Source: Xylocopa sonorina
Taxonomy: Eukaryota; Arthropoda; Insecta; Hymenoptera; Apidae
Direction: 5' to 3'
DNA length: 64,000 bases
Assembly: GCF_050948175.1 (NCBI RefSeq)
Contig: NC_135202.1
Span: 9,672,001 to 9,736,000, forward strand
The notes under the pieces are model-generated. The model saw nothing but the letters and a program-made list of their open reading frames with translations, had not been told where the DNA came from and searched no databases. The translations under genes were made by a program, and so were the position numbers. Position 1 is the first letter of the stretch. Every line of letters starts with the position of its first letter. This document shows, in pieces, positions 1 through 13,300 of this stretch.

Positions 1-461
1 AATGCATTCTGCGAAAGAAAGATCAATACTTTACTTCAGTATATCTATAAGATAAGGGTACAAATCTGAGACTTTTACAGTGTATCATGTATATGCAATA
101 CATATTCAATATTCACCTATTGTATTAATAGTAATCACAATTGGCTCTGAAGTAATTTTTACCCAAGGTACATGAATAAGCAATTCATGTATGTGGCCAC
201 TAACAAAAACGAAGGGAAGATTCAATTGTTCTTCTAAAACTTCTAATCGTAAGTCAAGATTTTGAAATGATGCATCACCGCCCCATAAAGAAACCTGAAA
301 TACAAAAATTGTATTAACATATACTGGAAAATATCAAATGTATATATTTTCACATATATATACAATTAATATACCTGAGATTGTTCCGGCTTAAAATTCT
401 TCACATACTTTTCAACGTAACTAAGAATCACTGGTGTTATATACGATTCCAATTTGAACAT
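1..461 (-). CDS. VPS13B: VPS13B-like bridge-like lipid transfer protein, N-terminal exons (partial at window edge)
   Basis: Three minus-strand exons encode the extreme N-terminus of a VPS13-family protein: 461-375 (ATG at 461, 29 codons, phase 0), 294-117 (178 nt, ends phase 1) and 8-1 (cut by the window edge). All borders are GT-AG and the frame is kept across both introns. The visible 91 residues include LWGGD, a leucine-rich LDLRLEVLEEQLNLPF stretch, SGHIHELLIHVPW and SEPIVITINTIEC, the chorein_N signature. The wording is closest to VPS13B (COH1) rather than VPS13A/C/D, as I recall those families. Known role: VPS13 proteins form a hydrophobic groove that moves lipids between membranes; VPS13B acts at the Golgi and endosomes. 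The gene runs leftward out of the window, so only a small fraction is seen. It lies head-to-head with the dynein gene. The start is the only ATG preceding the signature and it fits the family N-terminus. Confidence 0.85.
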
Positions 462-1397
462 CGTGTCTGATAATTCCACATACTCTTACAAGTGCGACAA
501 ATTCATGTATACGTAAAATGGTTTACTTCTTATATTATTAATTTATTGAATAATTAATGTATAGATAGATGTAGCAACGAACATGATAGTAGAAAAAAAA
601 TTAATATTTTATCATATATAATACTTAAAATTGTGAATGTTTACCTGGAAATAGTAAAATTATTTAAACATTAGAAGTTTTAAGGGGAAAGTGAAATAGG
701 GTAAACAGAATCAATAGGCGCTTTGAAAAATGTATTTTATTCTCCTTTCATTTTGATATAGGGATGAATATAAGTTATAATGTGCTATTATTTAAGGTTT
801 GTAAAGTACATATTAACCTTATCAAGTATTGGCAGACGACCATACGATAAATTCAAGTATAAAAATACATTCTAGAAATATACATATCTTGCATATGTTT
901 GTAATGAAACATTAAGTTAAAAAGATTCAACGCCACGTATGATTTACAATTGATTGTATTTAATCTTAATTTTATGCTTTGCAGAGACGATACAGTCTTA
1001 TTTATGCTGTCTGCTGTAACCTTTAAAATTTGACATGTACTGTCTGATGCATGTGCACGGTAACCAGAACGCGCAAGCATTCCTGTACGCATGTCTGAAC
1101 GAAACTTTAAGTTAAGTTTTGTTTCTGTATATTTCGCTATTATTAACACGTATACGTATTTTATAAATAAATTAATGATATTTATGTTATAAAAATAAAA
1201 AAAATAAAGAATGTTCCCAGTTTTAATGCTGATTCCTCAATCGAAATCTGTGATTTCATTTAATTCTTTCATAGATGCAGATCTTTTATAATACACCCTG
1301 TAAGGATCGTTGCTCTTCATCTTTTAAATTTTTATACATTTTCTGATGTTCACTTTGTGTCACACAAGATGCAAGTTCATTGTCGCATTTTAAAATA
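462..1397. promoter_or_regulatory. Divergent intergenic spacer between VPS13B-like and dynein genes
   Basis: This 936-base AT-rich stretch separates the two start codons of a head-to-head pair, so it should contain both 5' untranslated regions and both promoters. I see no convincing coding exon; a 98-codon minus-strand open frame at 853-1149 has no recognisable protein character. A GGTAAC word at 1059-1064 resembles half of an RFX X-box, the usual ciliary gene element, but I see no matching second half at the right spacing. An ACACCCTGTA word near 1289 resembles ends of some insect repeats. Promoter activity is inferred from position only. Confidence 0.45.
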
Positions 1398-4300
1398 ATG
1401 GCACACGTAACTGCATATTTCGCAAATCGAGATTATACAAAACCTGCGATCGACCGTCGCATTGCTGAATTATTAAAAAGAAGAGTCGGTTTAGAAGGAC
1501 TAACTACAGAAAGCTTGAAGGACCGACTCGTATGTAAAACGTATAAATCGTTACGAAGTCCCCTCCCATCGATAACAATTATTTACAGGTGAAATTTAAA
1601 GAAAATCGAATCGCCAGACAAACATTACTACGAGCAACTCATAGACAAGTTTTGGAAGTCGTTGCTTTTATTTTAAATGTAGATCCTGATCTCTTGGAGG
1701 AAGGAGTTGTCGATAAAGACGAATATATTAATGTTTTCGATAGTTTCTTTCTCAAAGATGGGAAGCGTGCAATTCTCATACATTACCAATTAATGGAACC
1801 ACCACCATTTGGTATTGCAAATCATTCCTCCTCTGTATTAATTATTTTTTATGTTGGATATAATTAATATGTAAAAGGATATGTATGAAACTAGAGTCAG
1901 GACGCTGGAGTCCACAGTATGAACGTGAAATACAAATGATACGTTGCTGCGTTACCGATGGCTTGACTGAACAGCTTTCTGGCAAATTTGTTATAGTTTA
2001 TAGACTAAAATCGGATATTGACTTTGAAACTAAACATCTTCTCGAAGTATGTCCTCGGCACAGCTGTATTCTTTCCATTCCAATATACTTTCAAATTGAA
2101 ATTTGTGTAGGAGACATATTACGCGTACGCAGAAGTTGATCCTGCGTCTCAAAATACACTAGCAGCGATATCAGATTTAATTTTAAGATTAAACCTGCCG
2201 GCAATAACTGCTAATACCATATGGGGTGAATTATCAAAATCTGAAACTGGTGAAAAAGTCAAAAACAATTTTATTTGCGATTTTAGAGACTTCTGCGAAT
2301 TTCTAAGCAGTAAGATGAAATCATTTTCAAATACATACAATTCCAACTACCTATATTTTCCTTGCATCATTTCCAGTGACTACAATAGACTTAGAAAACA
2401 CAGTAAAATTTCACACCAATTGGGAAGTGTATGATAAGTACCTATCGTCACCAGAAAGTATTAAAACGAGTCTTAGTAGTCCAGAGGCTATCCAAGCTGT
2501 AGAAAATAATGTCAAATTGTGGATGAAAAGTATGGAACGGGTAAAGTTCATGCAGACTGTGTTTTATTGTGATTCATTTGAAAATAATACTTGCTCAAAT
2601 ATACAGGCCATTGTACAAAGCCAACAATTGCGTAGAGAGACCGAGGTGATGGGACCAAATGCAGAACTGAGCTATTGGAGAAGACTACTAGCACGGTTCT
2701 CGTCTATCATTGAACATATTCAATCTCCAGTCACTCAGAAGTATTTAAACCTTTTGACAACCGTAAGATCGAAACGTATGAAGGCACGTATGGTACAAAA
2801 TACTCTTTTTGATATTAACTGCAAATTAATTTGAAAAGAATTCTATACCTTTAAGTGCAGAAATGGGCTATACTGGAGGAGCGTGTTAAAACAATACAAA
2901 TTCTTGCGCAAGATAACGTGAAATATTTATATGCACTGGAAAAATTTACTCAGCCTTTGTATAGACTTGATCCAACGAAAATGGGAGAATATTTGCCTCC
3001 GCTCATGTATGTTATACGAATGATATACGCCACTTCACGATTCTTCAATACCAGAAGAATGGTCACAGCAGTGTTTGTTAAAGTATTATTGCAAAAATAT
3101 ATAAAAGATTGTGAACATCATCACATATACAGGTTGATTCACTACTCGTGTGACAAAATTTTACAGCTGATACTACATCTTAAAAGCAACAAGAAAGCTC
3201 ATAAAAACCTGAGTCCAATTTGCAAAAATGGTAGAGAAAATTGTGATTTTTGTTTTTGACCTAGGTTTACGTTACCTTTTTTGTTGCTTTTGAAGTCTAG
3301 TATCAGCTGTAAAAATTCGTCACACGAGCAGTGAATCACCATATATATTACACATCTATTGCCTTCCTGACCTCCGTTTCCCTTTCCTTCTCTCTGCTGC
3401 TCTCTCTTTCATCTTAATTACAGAATCTTAAAGTAATTCCTTAATTTTCATTGATTCGAAAGAGTAAGATAAATTGTATCTCGCGCTTTAGAGGTAAGAG
3501 AGAGAAAGATATATATGAAAACTATAAGAAAGAGTGAGACAGACGTTACCCACCTGTTGAAGAACCCGTGGCGCCATCTCTGTGAAAAGTGCTCAAACTG
3601 GTCGCTCAGCATTATCGACAGCGAAGTGAACTGCTGAAAACTACTAGCGCCATCTCTGAGGAAAGTAGTGAAACTAATTACCGACCTAGTTTCAGCGTTC
3701 TTCCAAGAGATGGCGCTAGTAGTTCTCAGTAGTTCACTTCGCCATCGATAACGCTGTGCGAGCAGTTTGAGCACTTTTCACAGAGATGGCGCCACGGGTT
3801 CATAAGCAAGGTAGGTAACATCTGTCTCACTCTTTCCTATAGCTTTTTTATATATCTTTCTCTCTCTTACCTCTAAAGCGCGAGATATAATTTATCGTAC
3901 TCTTTCGACTCAATGAAAATTAAGGAATTTCTATATTTAACTGAGCAGTACTCTAAAATTCTGTAATTGAAGATGAGGCAATAGATGTGTAATATACTTG
4001 ATGATTCTCCGTAATTTAAGAACTGATTTTAGATGACGAATCAAATGATTTTGGCATGTAAAGCATACTTGACAGAGGATGGAAGAATAAACATTTGGAA
4101 CGAGTCTAAATCTGTTATGATATCCAAAATAAAGGCAAATATTCAGTAATTTTTAAAAGGAATCTGCTTAGCAAAGAGTTTTCTTCTTTACAGGATTGCA
4201 TTAAATTATGCGAACAGTATTACGAATATTATAATGATATGTGTAAGCAAGTAAGAGAATCTTTCGATGAAAGATCTTTTGAAGTATCCGAGATGTACGT

Positions 4301-7300
4301 CTTTGGAAAATTTAATACCTTCAAGTCGAGAATAATAAAAGTCAGTAATTACTTCTCTCAGGCTTCATCGTCCACGGGAAGAATTACTATAAATCCGTTG
4401 AAATATGTTTCAGATTAGGGACGTTTTTCAAACAGCTTTGACATACTTAATTCTCTACAGTTCCGCGATACAGGGGATAGATCTATTCGCAAATAAATTC
4501 TCAGGCTTCTTTAATGATATCGCATCGCAAGATTACGATCCGTTGAACCACAGGAAACCATACTTCGATGCAGATTATGAAAAGTTTAAAAAGTGTGTGG
4601 CAGAAACGGAAGTGGAATTGAGAAATTTCTTCTACAAATGCGTGTCGGAAGCACCGAATATAACGGAGGCGTTGAGAGTGGTAGCAAGGTATAATCCTAT
4701 TAGCAAACCGCGGGTAATTATACCGATTCATACCTTCGATCCGTGTTCAGATTTCAGAAACTGAAGTTCAAACATCTGCGAATCGACAGAAAATATTTGG
4801 AGCTGATATCATTGTTTCAAAAAGAGATCGAAGATGTACGAGACAGATACAACGAGGATAGATCGGATCCACCGCTACCGCGAAACGTTCCCCCCATTGC
4901 TGGCCGAATTTTATGGATCCGTCAGCTTTACAGACGTATCGAAGATCCAATGGAAGTGTATAAACAATGCAAACGAGTGATCAGCCACGATCACATGCAG
5001 AAGTGCATTAAAATTTACAATGCCTTGATCAGCGTCTTCATACACTACGAACTGATATATCATAAGGCATGGTTCGACTCTTCAGAGATCGTAAGTAGAT
5101 CTATGCACGCGAAAATCTGGCATAAATTATATAAAATAATATTCCAAATGAAAGGTTCGATTGGCGTTAGCATCACCTTTGATAGTGAGACATCCAGAGA
5201 CGAATAAGTATCACCTGAACTTCGACTCGTACATAATCGAAGTGATACGCGAGTCAGAGTACATGGCCAGGTTTGGCCTGGAAGTACCAGACTTTATACA
5301 GATCATAGCGTTTTGCAAGGATAAAATTTTCTCGTCGTACGAGAATGTGAAACAACTGGTGGAAGAAAATAATACACTGAGGTACGTATGCATTTCTCTA
5401 TACTTGGTGGAAATTGGGAACAATTTTATAGATGTTTCGTGCTCTAGGCGAACGATACCAACTCTGTTCTTGAATCTGATAAAAATTGTTCTGGTCAATC
5501 TCGAGATCGCGTTTCAACCTTGCTTGGCAGTGGTCACATGGACGTCTTTGAACGTTTCTGAGATTTGCGCGGAAATTAGGAAGGCCATCACGTCTATGCA
5601 AATTTTTGTCAAGGAGATAAAAGATATGAAGGAGGCAAGAGTGGACGAGGTTTTCGAGTCCATCTCGGAAGCTGTATTGTTGAAACTGGATGATTACCCA
5701 AAGAGTCCCGTTCAACTTTTAGAAGATAATATCGCCTATGGGCTTACTATAGCTGCTGATCTTGAAATAAAGTCATTAGCGGCTGAGAAAGCTGTTATAA
5801 CGATTCTTAATAAGTTCATGGATTTCGTGATCGATGAGTCTGTCCAAGATATTAAGTATAACTGGTTGGACCCGGATAAAATATTCAAACATATTTCACA
5901 GACGAAACTGACCAAGGGGAAATACGAGCCAGGTGGAAATTTGATTAATCACGTGTTTTATACGGCTATCATTCTTTGAATTCTAACAATCTATACATCT
6001 TGAATGATTGAACAGGGTTTGCACCCATTGAAAGAACACGAAAAGTTCAAATAAATAAAGTGCACAACGATTGTATGGAATTATTTGCATACTTCCATAA
6101 TAAACTTATAGAAGCCCTAGTGAAATGCACCAAGAATTCCTTTGAATTATTAAGGAAGCATGTTACTGTTCCGAGGTTCATCCAAGTTCATATATAATTT
6201 TCTGACAGAATGAAATATGTTATCGAGTAATCTTTTTACTTTACGTAACTATAGTCATCTGCCAGAGGATGATAACGAGGACAAGAAGATGGCTCCAATT
6301 TTGTTAACAACGTTCGTTTTGCAAATACCAAATATCGCGATAGTACCACCGATAGAAGAGTTGCAATATTATTTTGGGAAACTGCTGAACAGCATTCTGG
6401 AGAACCATAAGAAAGTTATCGCATGGGGGCACCGTCATCATCATTTGGGAATTAATGAAAATAACGAAAGTCCGTTTTTTCTCTAATTAGAAATAAATAA
6501 TGGCCATGGAGATTTTTTTACCTATGATATACATTAATGACTATTCTTTGCGTAGAAAAAAATTATTACCAGATTATATCTGAACATAAAGAGATAGTCC
6601 GTAGTATAATGAGTCTGCAAGGTGCAATTGTTGCCATAAAGGAGGACATCATGGAGATTGCTAATGTACTTTTACTTCTTCTTTTCGTCATTTTTAAACA
6701 TGCAGAGATCTCTCGATTAAATTGTTAATGTGTTAATCAAGGGATATCTGCGCAAGGATAGTCTAAACACCTGCTACATAATTGGCATTGTCCATTCGAG
6801 TAGATGTATTTGAGGTACGCGTACATATGGTCCGAAGAAAGAAGTAATATCATCCAGAAATTCGTCGACTCTGAGCCCATTACCCAAGAGATTAAAGAGA
6901 AGTTCATAGAGTATGATAAACTAGTGGAAGAAATTCAAATTTTGCCCCAAAAACACATAGTCGGCCCAATAGAAATTTGCATGGGTAATAAAATGATTTA
7001 TCTCGCAGCTGTGACTCTTACTTCGCTCTGAATATTATCGTTTTGCTATTAAATTTATTTAATCCCGTCTTTAGATAAATTGAAGTTAGCGCTTTTAGTC
7101 GAGGCGCGAATGTGGAAGGTGCTATTGGGTCAAATGTTATCCACGACTTATAAAGAGAAATTAAAAAGGATTACAGACTATATAAACGAGAAGAACAAGG
7201 TTCTAGCTAGGGATATAAATGATTTAGAGGACGTGAGGATAGCGATGAAATGCCTAGGCGAGATACGGGACGATTTTATATCGCTGGACATAGAATTGAT

Positions 7301-10300
7301 CCTGATAGAGGAAACCTATACGCTAATGGGGAAATTCCACATCTCTGTCTCGAAAGAAGAACAGAACATAGTGGACAGTTTGAGATACAATTTTACAAAC
7401 ATGTTAAATATGGTAACACCTAAGAAAAACCATTATTTTTTATATGATCGAATGCAAAAAAAATTGAATAATGAATTTTTGGGTATTACAAGGCGAAACA
7501 AGTTCAAGCAAAAATCTGCGAGATGCAAGAGCCATTGAAAAAGGAGCTGACGGATGGGGTTGCAGTGTTCAAGCAGGATGTGATTGTTTTTGATCTCGAT
7601 TTCGAGCTGAATGGACCAATGGTTGAGGGAATACCGGCTAAAGAAGCTAGTGATCGGTATTATCAGTGAACGATACTATTATTCTTATTTTCAATCATCA
7701 GCTGACTGAATTGATTTAATTATTTATATTCCTGTAGACTTATACTTTTCCAAGCTCGCTTGGAAGACTTGTGGGAGAAGTACGAGACTTATAGCAGCGG
7801 TGAAAGCTTGTTCGGTATTGAGATAACCGAGTACCCAGCTCTTCATAAACGAAAGAGGGAAATTAATTTGCTACAAAAGCTATACTCTTTGTATTTGCAA
7901 GTGATACGAACGATCGATAGCTACTACGATATACCCTGGGCTGAAATCGATATCGAGTCTATAGTGACCGAATTGGGCGATTTCCAGAACAGGTGAATCC
8001 ACGTCGCTTCTTCCCTTTTTTGAAATTCAGATTATACGGAAATTCATGTTCCATTTTTCGTTAGATGTCGACGATTACCGAAAGCCATGCGGGACTGGCC
8101 AGCCTATATAGACTTGAAAAAGAAGATCGACGATTTTAACGAGACTTGCCCATTGCTGGAGCTGATGGCTAATAAAGCTATGCAACCAAGGCATTGGGAG
8201 AGAATGTCCAAGCTGTGCAAATATCTTTTCGACGTCGAGTCAGAGACTTTTACACTAGCGAACGTAATGCAAGCACCTTTGTTGAAGTACAAGGATGAAG
8301 TCGAGGTACAATTTTAATTAAAATGTATGCGAATTAATCCATTACCAACAAAGCTGTTACACTTTATTTTATTCCTTTATAGGATATATGCATCAGCGCT
8401 GTGAAAGAGCAAGACATAGAAAGTAAACTGAAACAAATAATAGCAGAATGGGCCACGGTGGATTTACAATTCTCCAGTTTCAAGCAAAGAGGAGAATTGC
8501 TGTTAAAAGGTACGGAAACGAATGAAATAATATCCCAGCTCGAGGATAGTCTGATGGTCATTAGTTCACTTCTAGCGAACAGGTATTAAAAATCATATTC
8601 ACCTATGTATTCAATTCCTTTGATATCGACGAATAAGTAATTTATGAATATCTCGATTCAGATACAACGTGCCCTTCAAAAAAGAGATTCAACTGTGGCA
8701 AAGCAAACTCAGTAATACCTCCGAAATCCTAGCAAAGTGGTTGACCGTTCAAAATTTATGGGCCTATTTGGAAGCTGTATTTATTGGCGGCGATATATCG
8801 AAACAACTTCCAGCAGAAGCGAAACGTTTCAACGTAAAAGAAGATAATTCAATTATAAACGGAAAACCGCGAGCGCGAGGTTTATTTCGAATTCATTTCG
8901 TTTTGTATTTACATTTGAATCGCGTAGAACATCGACAAAGCGTGGGTGAAGATTATGTACAGAGCTCGTGAACGGCTGAACGCGGTGGAAACGTGCACAG
9001 GGGATGAGACGATGGGCCAATTTTTGCCACATTTACTGGAACAATTGGAATCGTGTCAGAAATCTCTTAGCGGGTACCAAAAACAGTTGATTCGGATATA
9101 CTTTGGACCAACTTCTGAAGAATATTACAGAGTAACACTAATTACTAGAATCACTGTAACCAATTGAATGCTTGTATAGGTACTTGGAGACGAAACGAAG
9201 CATATTCCCGAGGTTCTGCTTTATATCAGACCCGACGTTGTTGGAAATACTTGGCCGCGCAGCTGATTGCCACACTATTCAGAAATATCTGGACGGTTTC
9301 TTTGATAATGTGGGAAAAGTAACAGGACGAACGAAATTACATTACTACCGCCTCTCTCTCAAGGTGTGTTCTTTCGTTGCAATTTCCAATTAGACGGTTC
9401 TATTTGCAGTTAGAGTTTCACGAGAAAGAGTACGAGAAGATTGTTGCTATGTATTCGCGGGAGGGTGAAAGAGTTTTATTGGAAAAGGATGTGGTATGCA
9501 CAGGAGGCGTAGAAAATTGGCTGAACACTTTGTTGTCGGTTCATCAATTTTCGATGGGCAGCGTAATCTCGCAGGGGTTGCAAACGTTCGCCAACGAAGA
9601 CTTCGACATCATACAATTGATAGACGACTCGATTTTACAAGTGAATCATTAACTAAGAATTATCTTCTCGATAGAACGATGGAACACGCATTGATTGAAA
9701 GTTCTTTTTTTCACCGTAATAGGTGGGTCTGTTAGCTTTGCAAGTTTTATGGACACGCGACTCAGAAATTGCCTTGAATACAGCGAGACGAGACAGAACC
9801 GTAATGAGACGAACGAATCAGTGGTTCCTCGAGTTACTGAACAGCCTCATTGAAGTGACCGTTAAGGACTTGTCGAAGTACGCAAGGGCGAAATACGAGG
9901 CTCTAATCACTATCCATGTGCATCAGAGGTACGACATTTTGGTCTAATATTTTGGTCCACTTACCAAAGAAACGAGACGAAGAGTATTTTTGCGCTTTTA
10001 CAACTGTTTTAGGGACATATTCGATGAGCTGTGTCGTCTCAGAGTTCGCAACGTGAACGATTTCGAATGGCTGAAGCAGTGTAGATTTTATTACAACGCG
10101 GAGACGGAGGACATCCCTATAAAAATCACGGATATAGATTTTATCTATCAAAACGAGTTTCTAGGCTGCACTGATCGTCTTGCCATTACTCCCCTAACCG
10201 ATAGATGTTACATAACGTTAGCTCAAGCTGTAGGTAATATTAACGTAACCACTTCTTTTCAACAGAGAGATTCATGGACGCTGATTCTACAGTTCTGTCG

Positions 10301-13300
10301 ATAGATCATATTTTGTATAGAGTATTTAACTAGGTTTTTACGATTAGGGATGAATTTTGGGGGCGCACCCGCGGGACCAGCCGGCACCGGCAAAACAGAA
10401 ACCACAAAGGATATGGGGAAAGCCCTTGGAAAATACGTGGTGGTGTTTAATTGCTCCGACCAAATGGATTTCCGCGGTCTGGGCAGAATATTTAAGGGAT
10501 TAGCCATGTCCGGAACCTGGGGTTGCTTCGACGAGTTTAATCGCATTGATTTGCCGGTTCTGTCGGTCGCCGCTCAGCAAATAGCGATTGTACTCAATAC
10601 GAGGAAGGAGAGGAGGACAAGTTTTATTTTTAGGTAACGAAAAGCAATTAGATCTCGAACGATCATGTACCTGACGTTTTTCACGCCATAACATTCAAAA
10701 ATATGTGATTTAGCGATGGTGAATTGTACACGTTGAACTTTGAGTTTGGTATCTTTATTACTATGAATCCTGGCTACGCTGGCCGTCAAGAGTTGCCAGA
10801 GAATTTGAAAATTCAATTCAGAAGCGTTGCCATGATGGTCCCCGATAGACAAGTATTACTCTAAAAAAGGATCATTATTTTTATATTAAATGTAATATCT
10901 TCATCCCATCCAAAATTATCCATTTATTCAGATAATTATGCGCGTAAAATTAGCAGCCTGCGGTTTCAAAGAAAACGTCTTATTATCCCGTAAGTTTTTC
11001 ACTTTGTATAAATTATGCGAGGAGCAGTTGAGCAAACAAGTCCATTACGACTTCGGTTTGAGAAATATATTGTCCTGCTTGAGAACTCTTGGCGCGCAGA
11101 AACGAGCAAATCCTACTGACTCTGAAGAAACTACTTTAATGAGAGTTTTAAGGTGAAATAAGTTCAGAATGTTTTGCGGAGTTGGTGGAGAATCAAATAT
11201 TAAATATAAAACTTCTTATCGCGATGTTCCAGGGACATGAACCTGTCGAAATTAGTGGACGAAGACGAGCCGTTGTTCATGTCACTTATCGAAGACATGT
11301 TCCCAGGAATCAAGCTCAGAATTCAAACATACAAAGACCTTCAAAAGGCGATCGCTAACGCTACTGATGCGCTTGGTATAATGAACCATCCAGAGTGGAA
11401 CTTGAAGACAGTTCAAGTATAGTACTTAGATTATTATAATCATAAAACTTTCATTATATTGATTAAGAATAATCGAGACAACGATCGTATGTGTAGCTAT
11501 ACGAAACTTCTTTGGTACGACACGGTCTGATGGTGCTTGGACCAACAGGATCCGGGAAAACTCAATGCATGTGGGCCCTCATGAAAGCTCTAACAGAAAT
11601 GGGCATGCCGCACAAGGAAATCCGAATGAACCCAAAGGTTATTGTCCTCTTTCAAACCTACTGTATTTAATTAATCGATAGATAATCAGTCTATACAATT
11701 ATCAATCTCTTTAGGCCATAACTGCGTCCCAAATGTTTGGTAAGTTAGACGTGGCGACAAACGACTGGACAGACGGGATTTTCTCGATTATATGGAGAAG
11801 GTCTACGAAGACGAAGAAAACAGAAAATTTATGGATGGTCTTGGATGGTCCTGTGGATGCTGTATGGATCGAGAACTTAAACTCAGTGTTAGATGACAAT
11901 AAGACTTTAACATTGGCGAATGGCGATCGTATAATTATGGCACCGAACACGAAATTAGTCTTCGAGCCGGATAATGTTGACAACGCATCGCCCGCCACGA
12001 TATCCCGTATGGGAATGGTGTTTATAAGCGCTTCTGTATTGAAATGGTATCCCATTCTGCAGGTGATAACAATATTTGAATAATTGTTCGTTTGATTGGC
12101 CAACTTTCTGCGGAAAACACTTGAACATTTGTTCTTTTCTAACATTAAGGGGTGGTTCAAGAGGCAACCATCTACCCATGTGGAACTGTTGAACAATTTG
12201 TTCAATAAAATATACAACGACGCACACACTTTCGTTCAGACGAAGCTTCCGGTGAAAATGAAACTTTTGGAAGCCATTTACATAAGACAGTGCATCGACT
12301 TGTTGGAAGGTTTACTTAGTCCAAACAAGAATTTGGCTAGTGAGTGGTTCTCGTACACCTGCCTGCAATATATTGTACAGAAAATGACTTTAATTGAAAT
12401 ATGCGGTATTCAGAGACACTTACGGATCATCACGTCGAAAAGATATTCCTTTTCTCACTGATGTGGAGCTTGGGAGCAGTGCTGGAATTGGAGGAGCGTA
12501 ACGCGTTGGAGGAGTTTTTACTTAGCCACGAATCAAAGTGTAATTGGCCCAAATGCAAAGTAATAATATAAACTAGATCGTACAATTGGAAAATGACGAT
12601 GTGATGTGCGAAATAATTATTGTTTCAGGAGGATGAAACTATTTTTGAATATTTGGTAGCTGACGATGGACACTGGATGCACTGGTCTGAAAGAGTCTTA
12701 GAGTTTATCTATCCCTCTGATGAAATCCTGAGCTACTACACCATTTTAGTTCCTAACGTAGATAACACTAGGACACTGTTCTTAATCGATGTCATTGCGA
12801 GACAAGGAAAAGCAGTATTACTAATAGGCACGAAACTTTACTTTTTCAATTTTTTTTTACTAATTATTCTGCATGAAAAATTTCTATTACGCCATTTAAA
12901 CGGTAGGAGAGCAAGGAACCGCAAAAACGGTCATGATCAAAGGCTACATGTCTCAATACGATCCTGAAGAACACTTGTACAAGTCGTTCAGTTTTTCATC
13001 GGCGTCCACCCCCAATATGGTCCAGGTAATTAACTGCAAACAACAGGATTAGTGTTAATGAGCTCATGCGAACGGCAGAATACATTTCCCAGCGGGTGTT
13101 CGAGAGCTATGTGGAGAAAAGAGTCGGGACCACTTATGGGCCACCTGGTGGCCGGAAAATGACCATTTTCATCGACGACATAAATATGCCGGAGATAAAC
13201 GAATGGGGGGACCAAATTACAAACGAGATCGTCCGTCAGCTGATGGAATATAAAGGATTTTATTCCCTGGATAAGCCTGGCGATTTCTGTTACGTACAGG

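Larger units (their letters stand above)
1398..5932 (+). other. Dynein tail block, exons 1-13 (residues about 1-951)
   Basis: This block is the N-terminal tail (DHC_N1), which in outer-arm dyneins binds intermediate chains and the partner heavy chain. Exons: 1398-1529, 1589-1811, 1895-2046, 2111-2309, 2377-2540, 2607-2792, 2861-3082, 4033-4134, 4194-4340, 4414-4688, 4751-5090, 5155-5381, 5448-5932. Recognisable family landmarks are QDNVKYLYALEKF (exon 7), VSEMYVFGKFNTF (exon 9), PPIAGRILWIRQLYRRI (exon 11) and LAVVTWTSLN (exon 13). Exon 4 is placed at acceptor 2110 because a later acceptor would bring a stop into frame. Intron 7 (3083-4032) is far longer than its neighbours because of a foldback repeat. 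Intron 8 uses a GC donor. Confidence 0.85.

Noticed and set aside
1050..1070. RFX X-box for cilia gene control
   Set aside because: Only one half-site (GGTAAC) fits; the partner half is absent at the required spacing.
853..1149. 98-codon minus-strand open frame in the divergent spacer
   Set aside because: Amino-acid make-up is unlike a conserved protein, no splice context is evident, and it lies where two promoters are expected.
3083..3259. Extension of dynein exon 7 past the GT at 3083
   Set aside because: The extension is not dynein-like, while exon 8 at 4033 continues the family sequence directly as FVK-MTNQMILACKAY.
3448..3774. 108-codon minus-strand open frame
   Set aside because: It spans the centre of the foldback element and arises from the palindromic sequence.
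12340..12461. Continuation of dynein exon 35 through the open frame to 12461
   Set aside because: A consensus GTGAGT donor at 12340 and the family-like sequence in the other frame after 12413 show that this part is intronic and that exon 36 uses a different frame.
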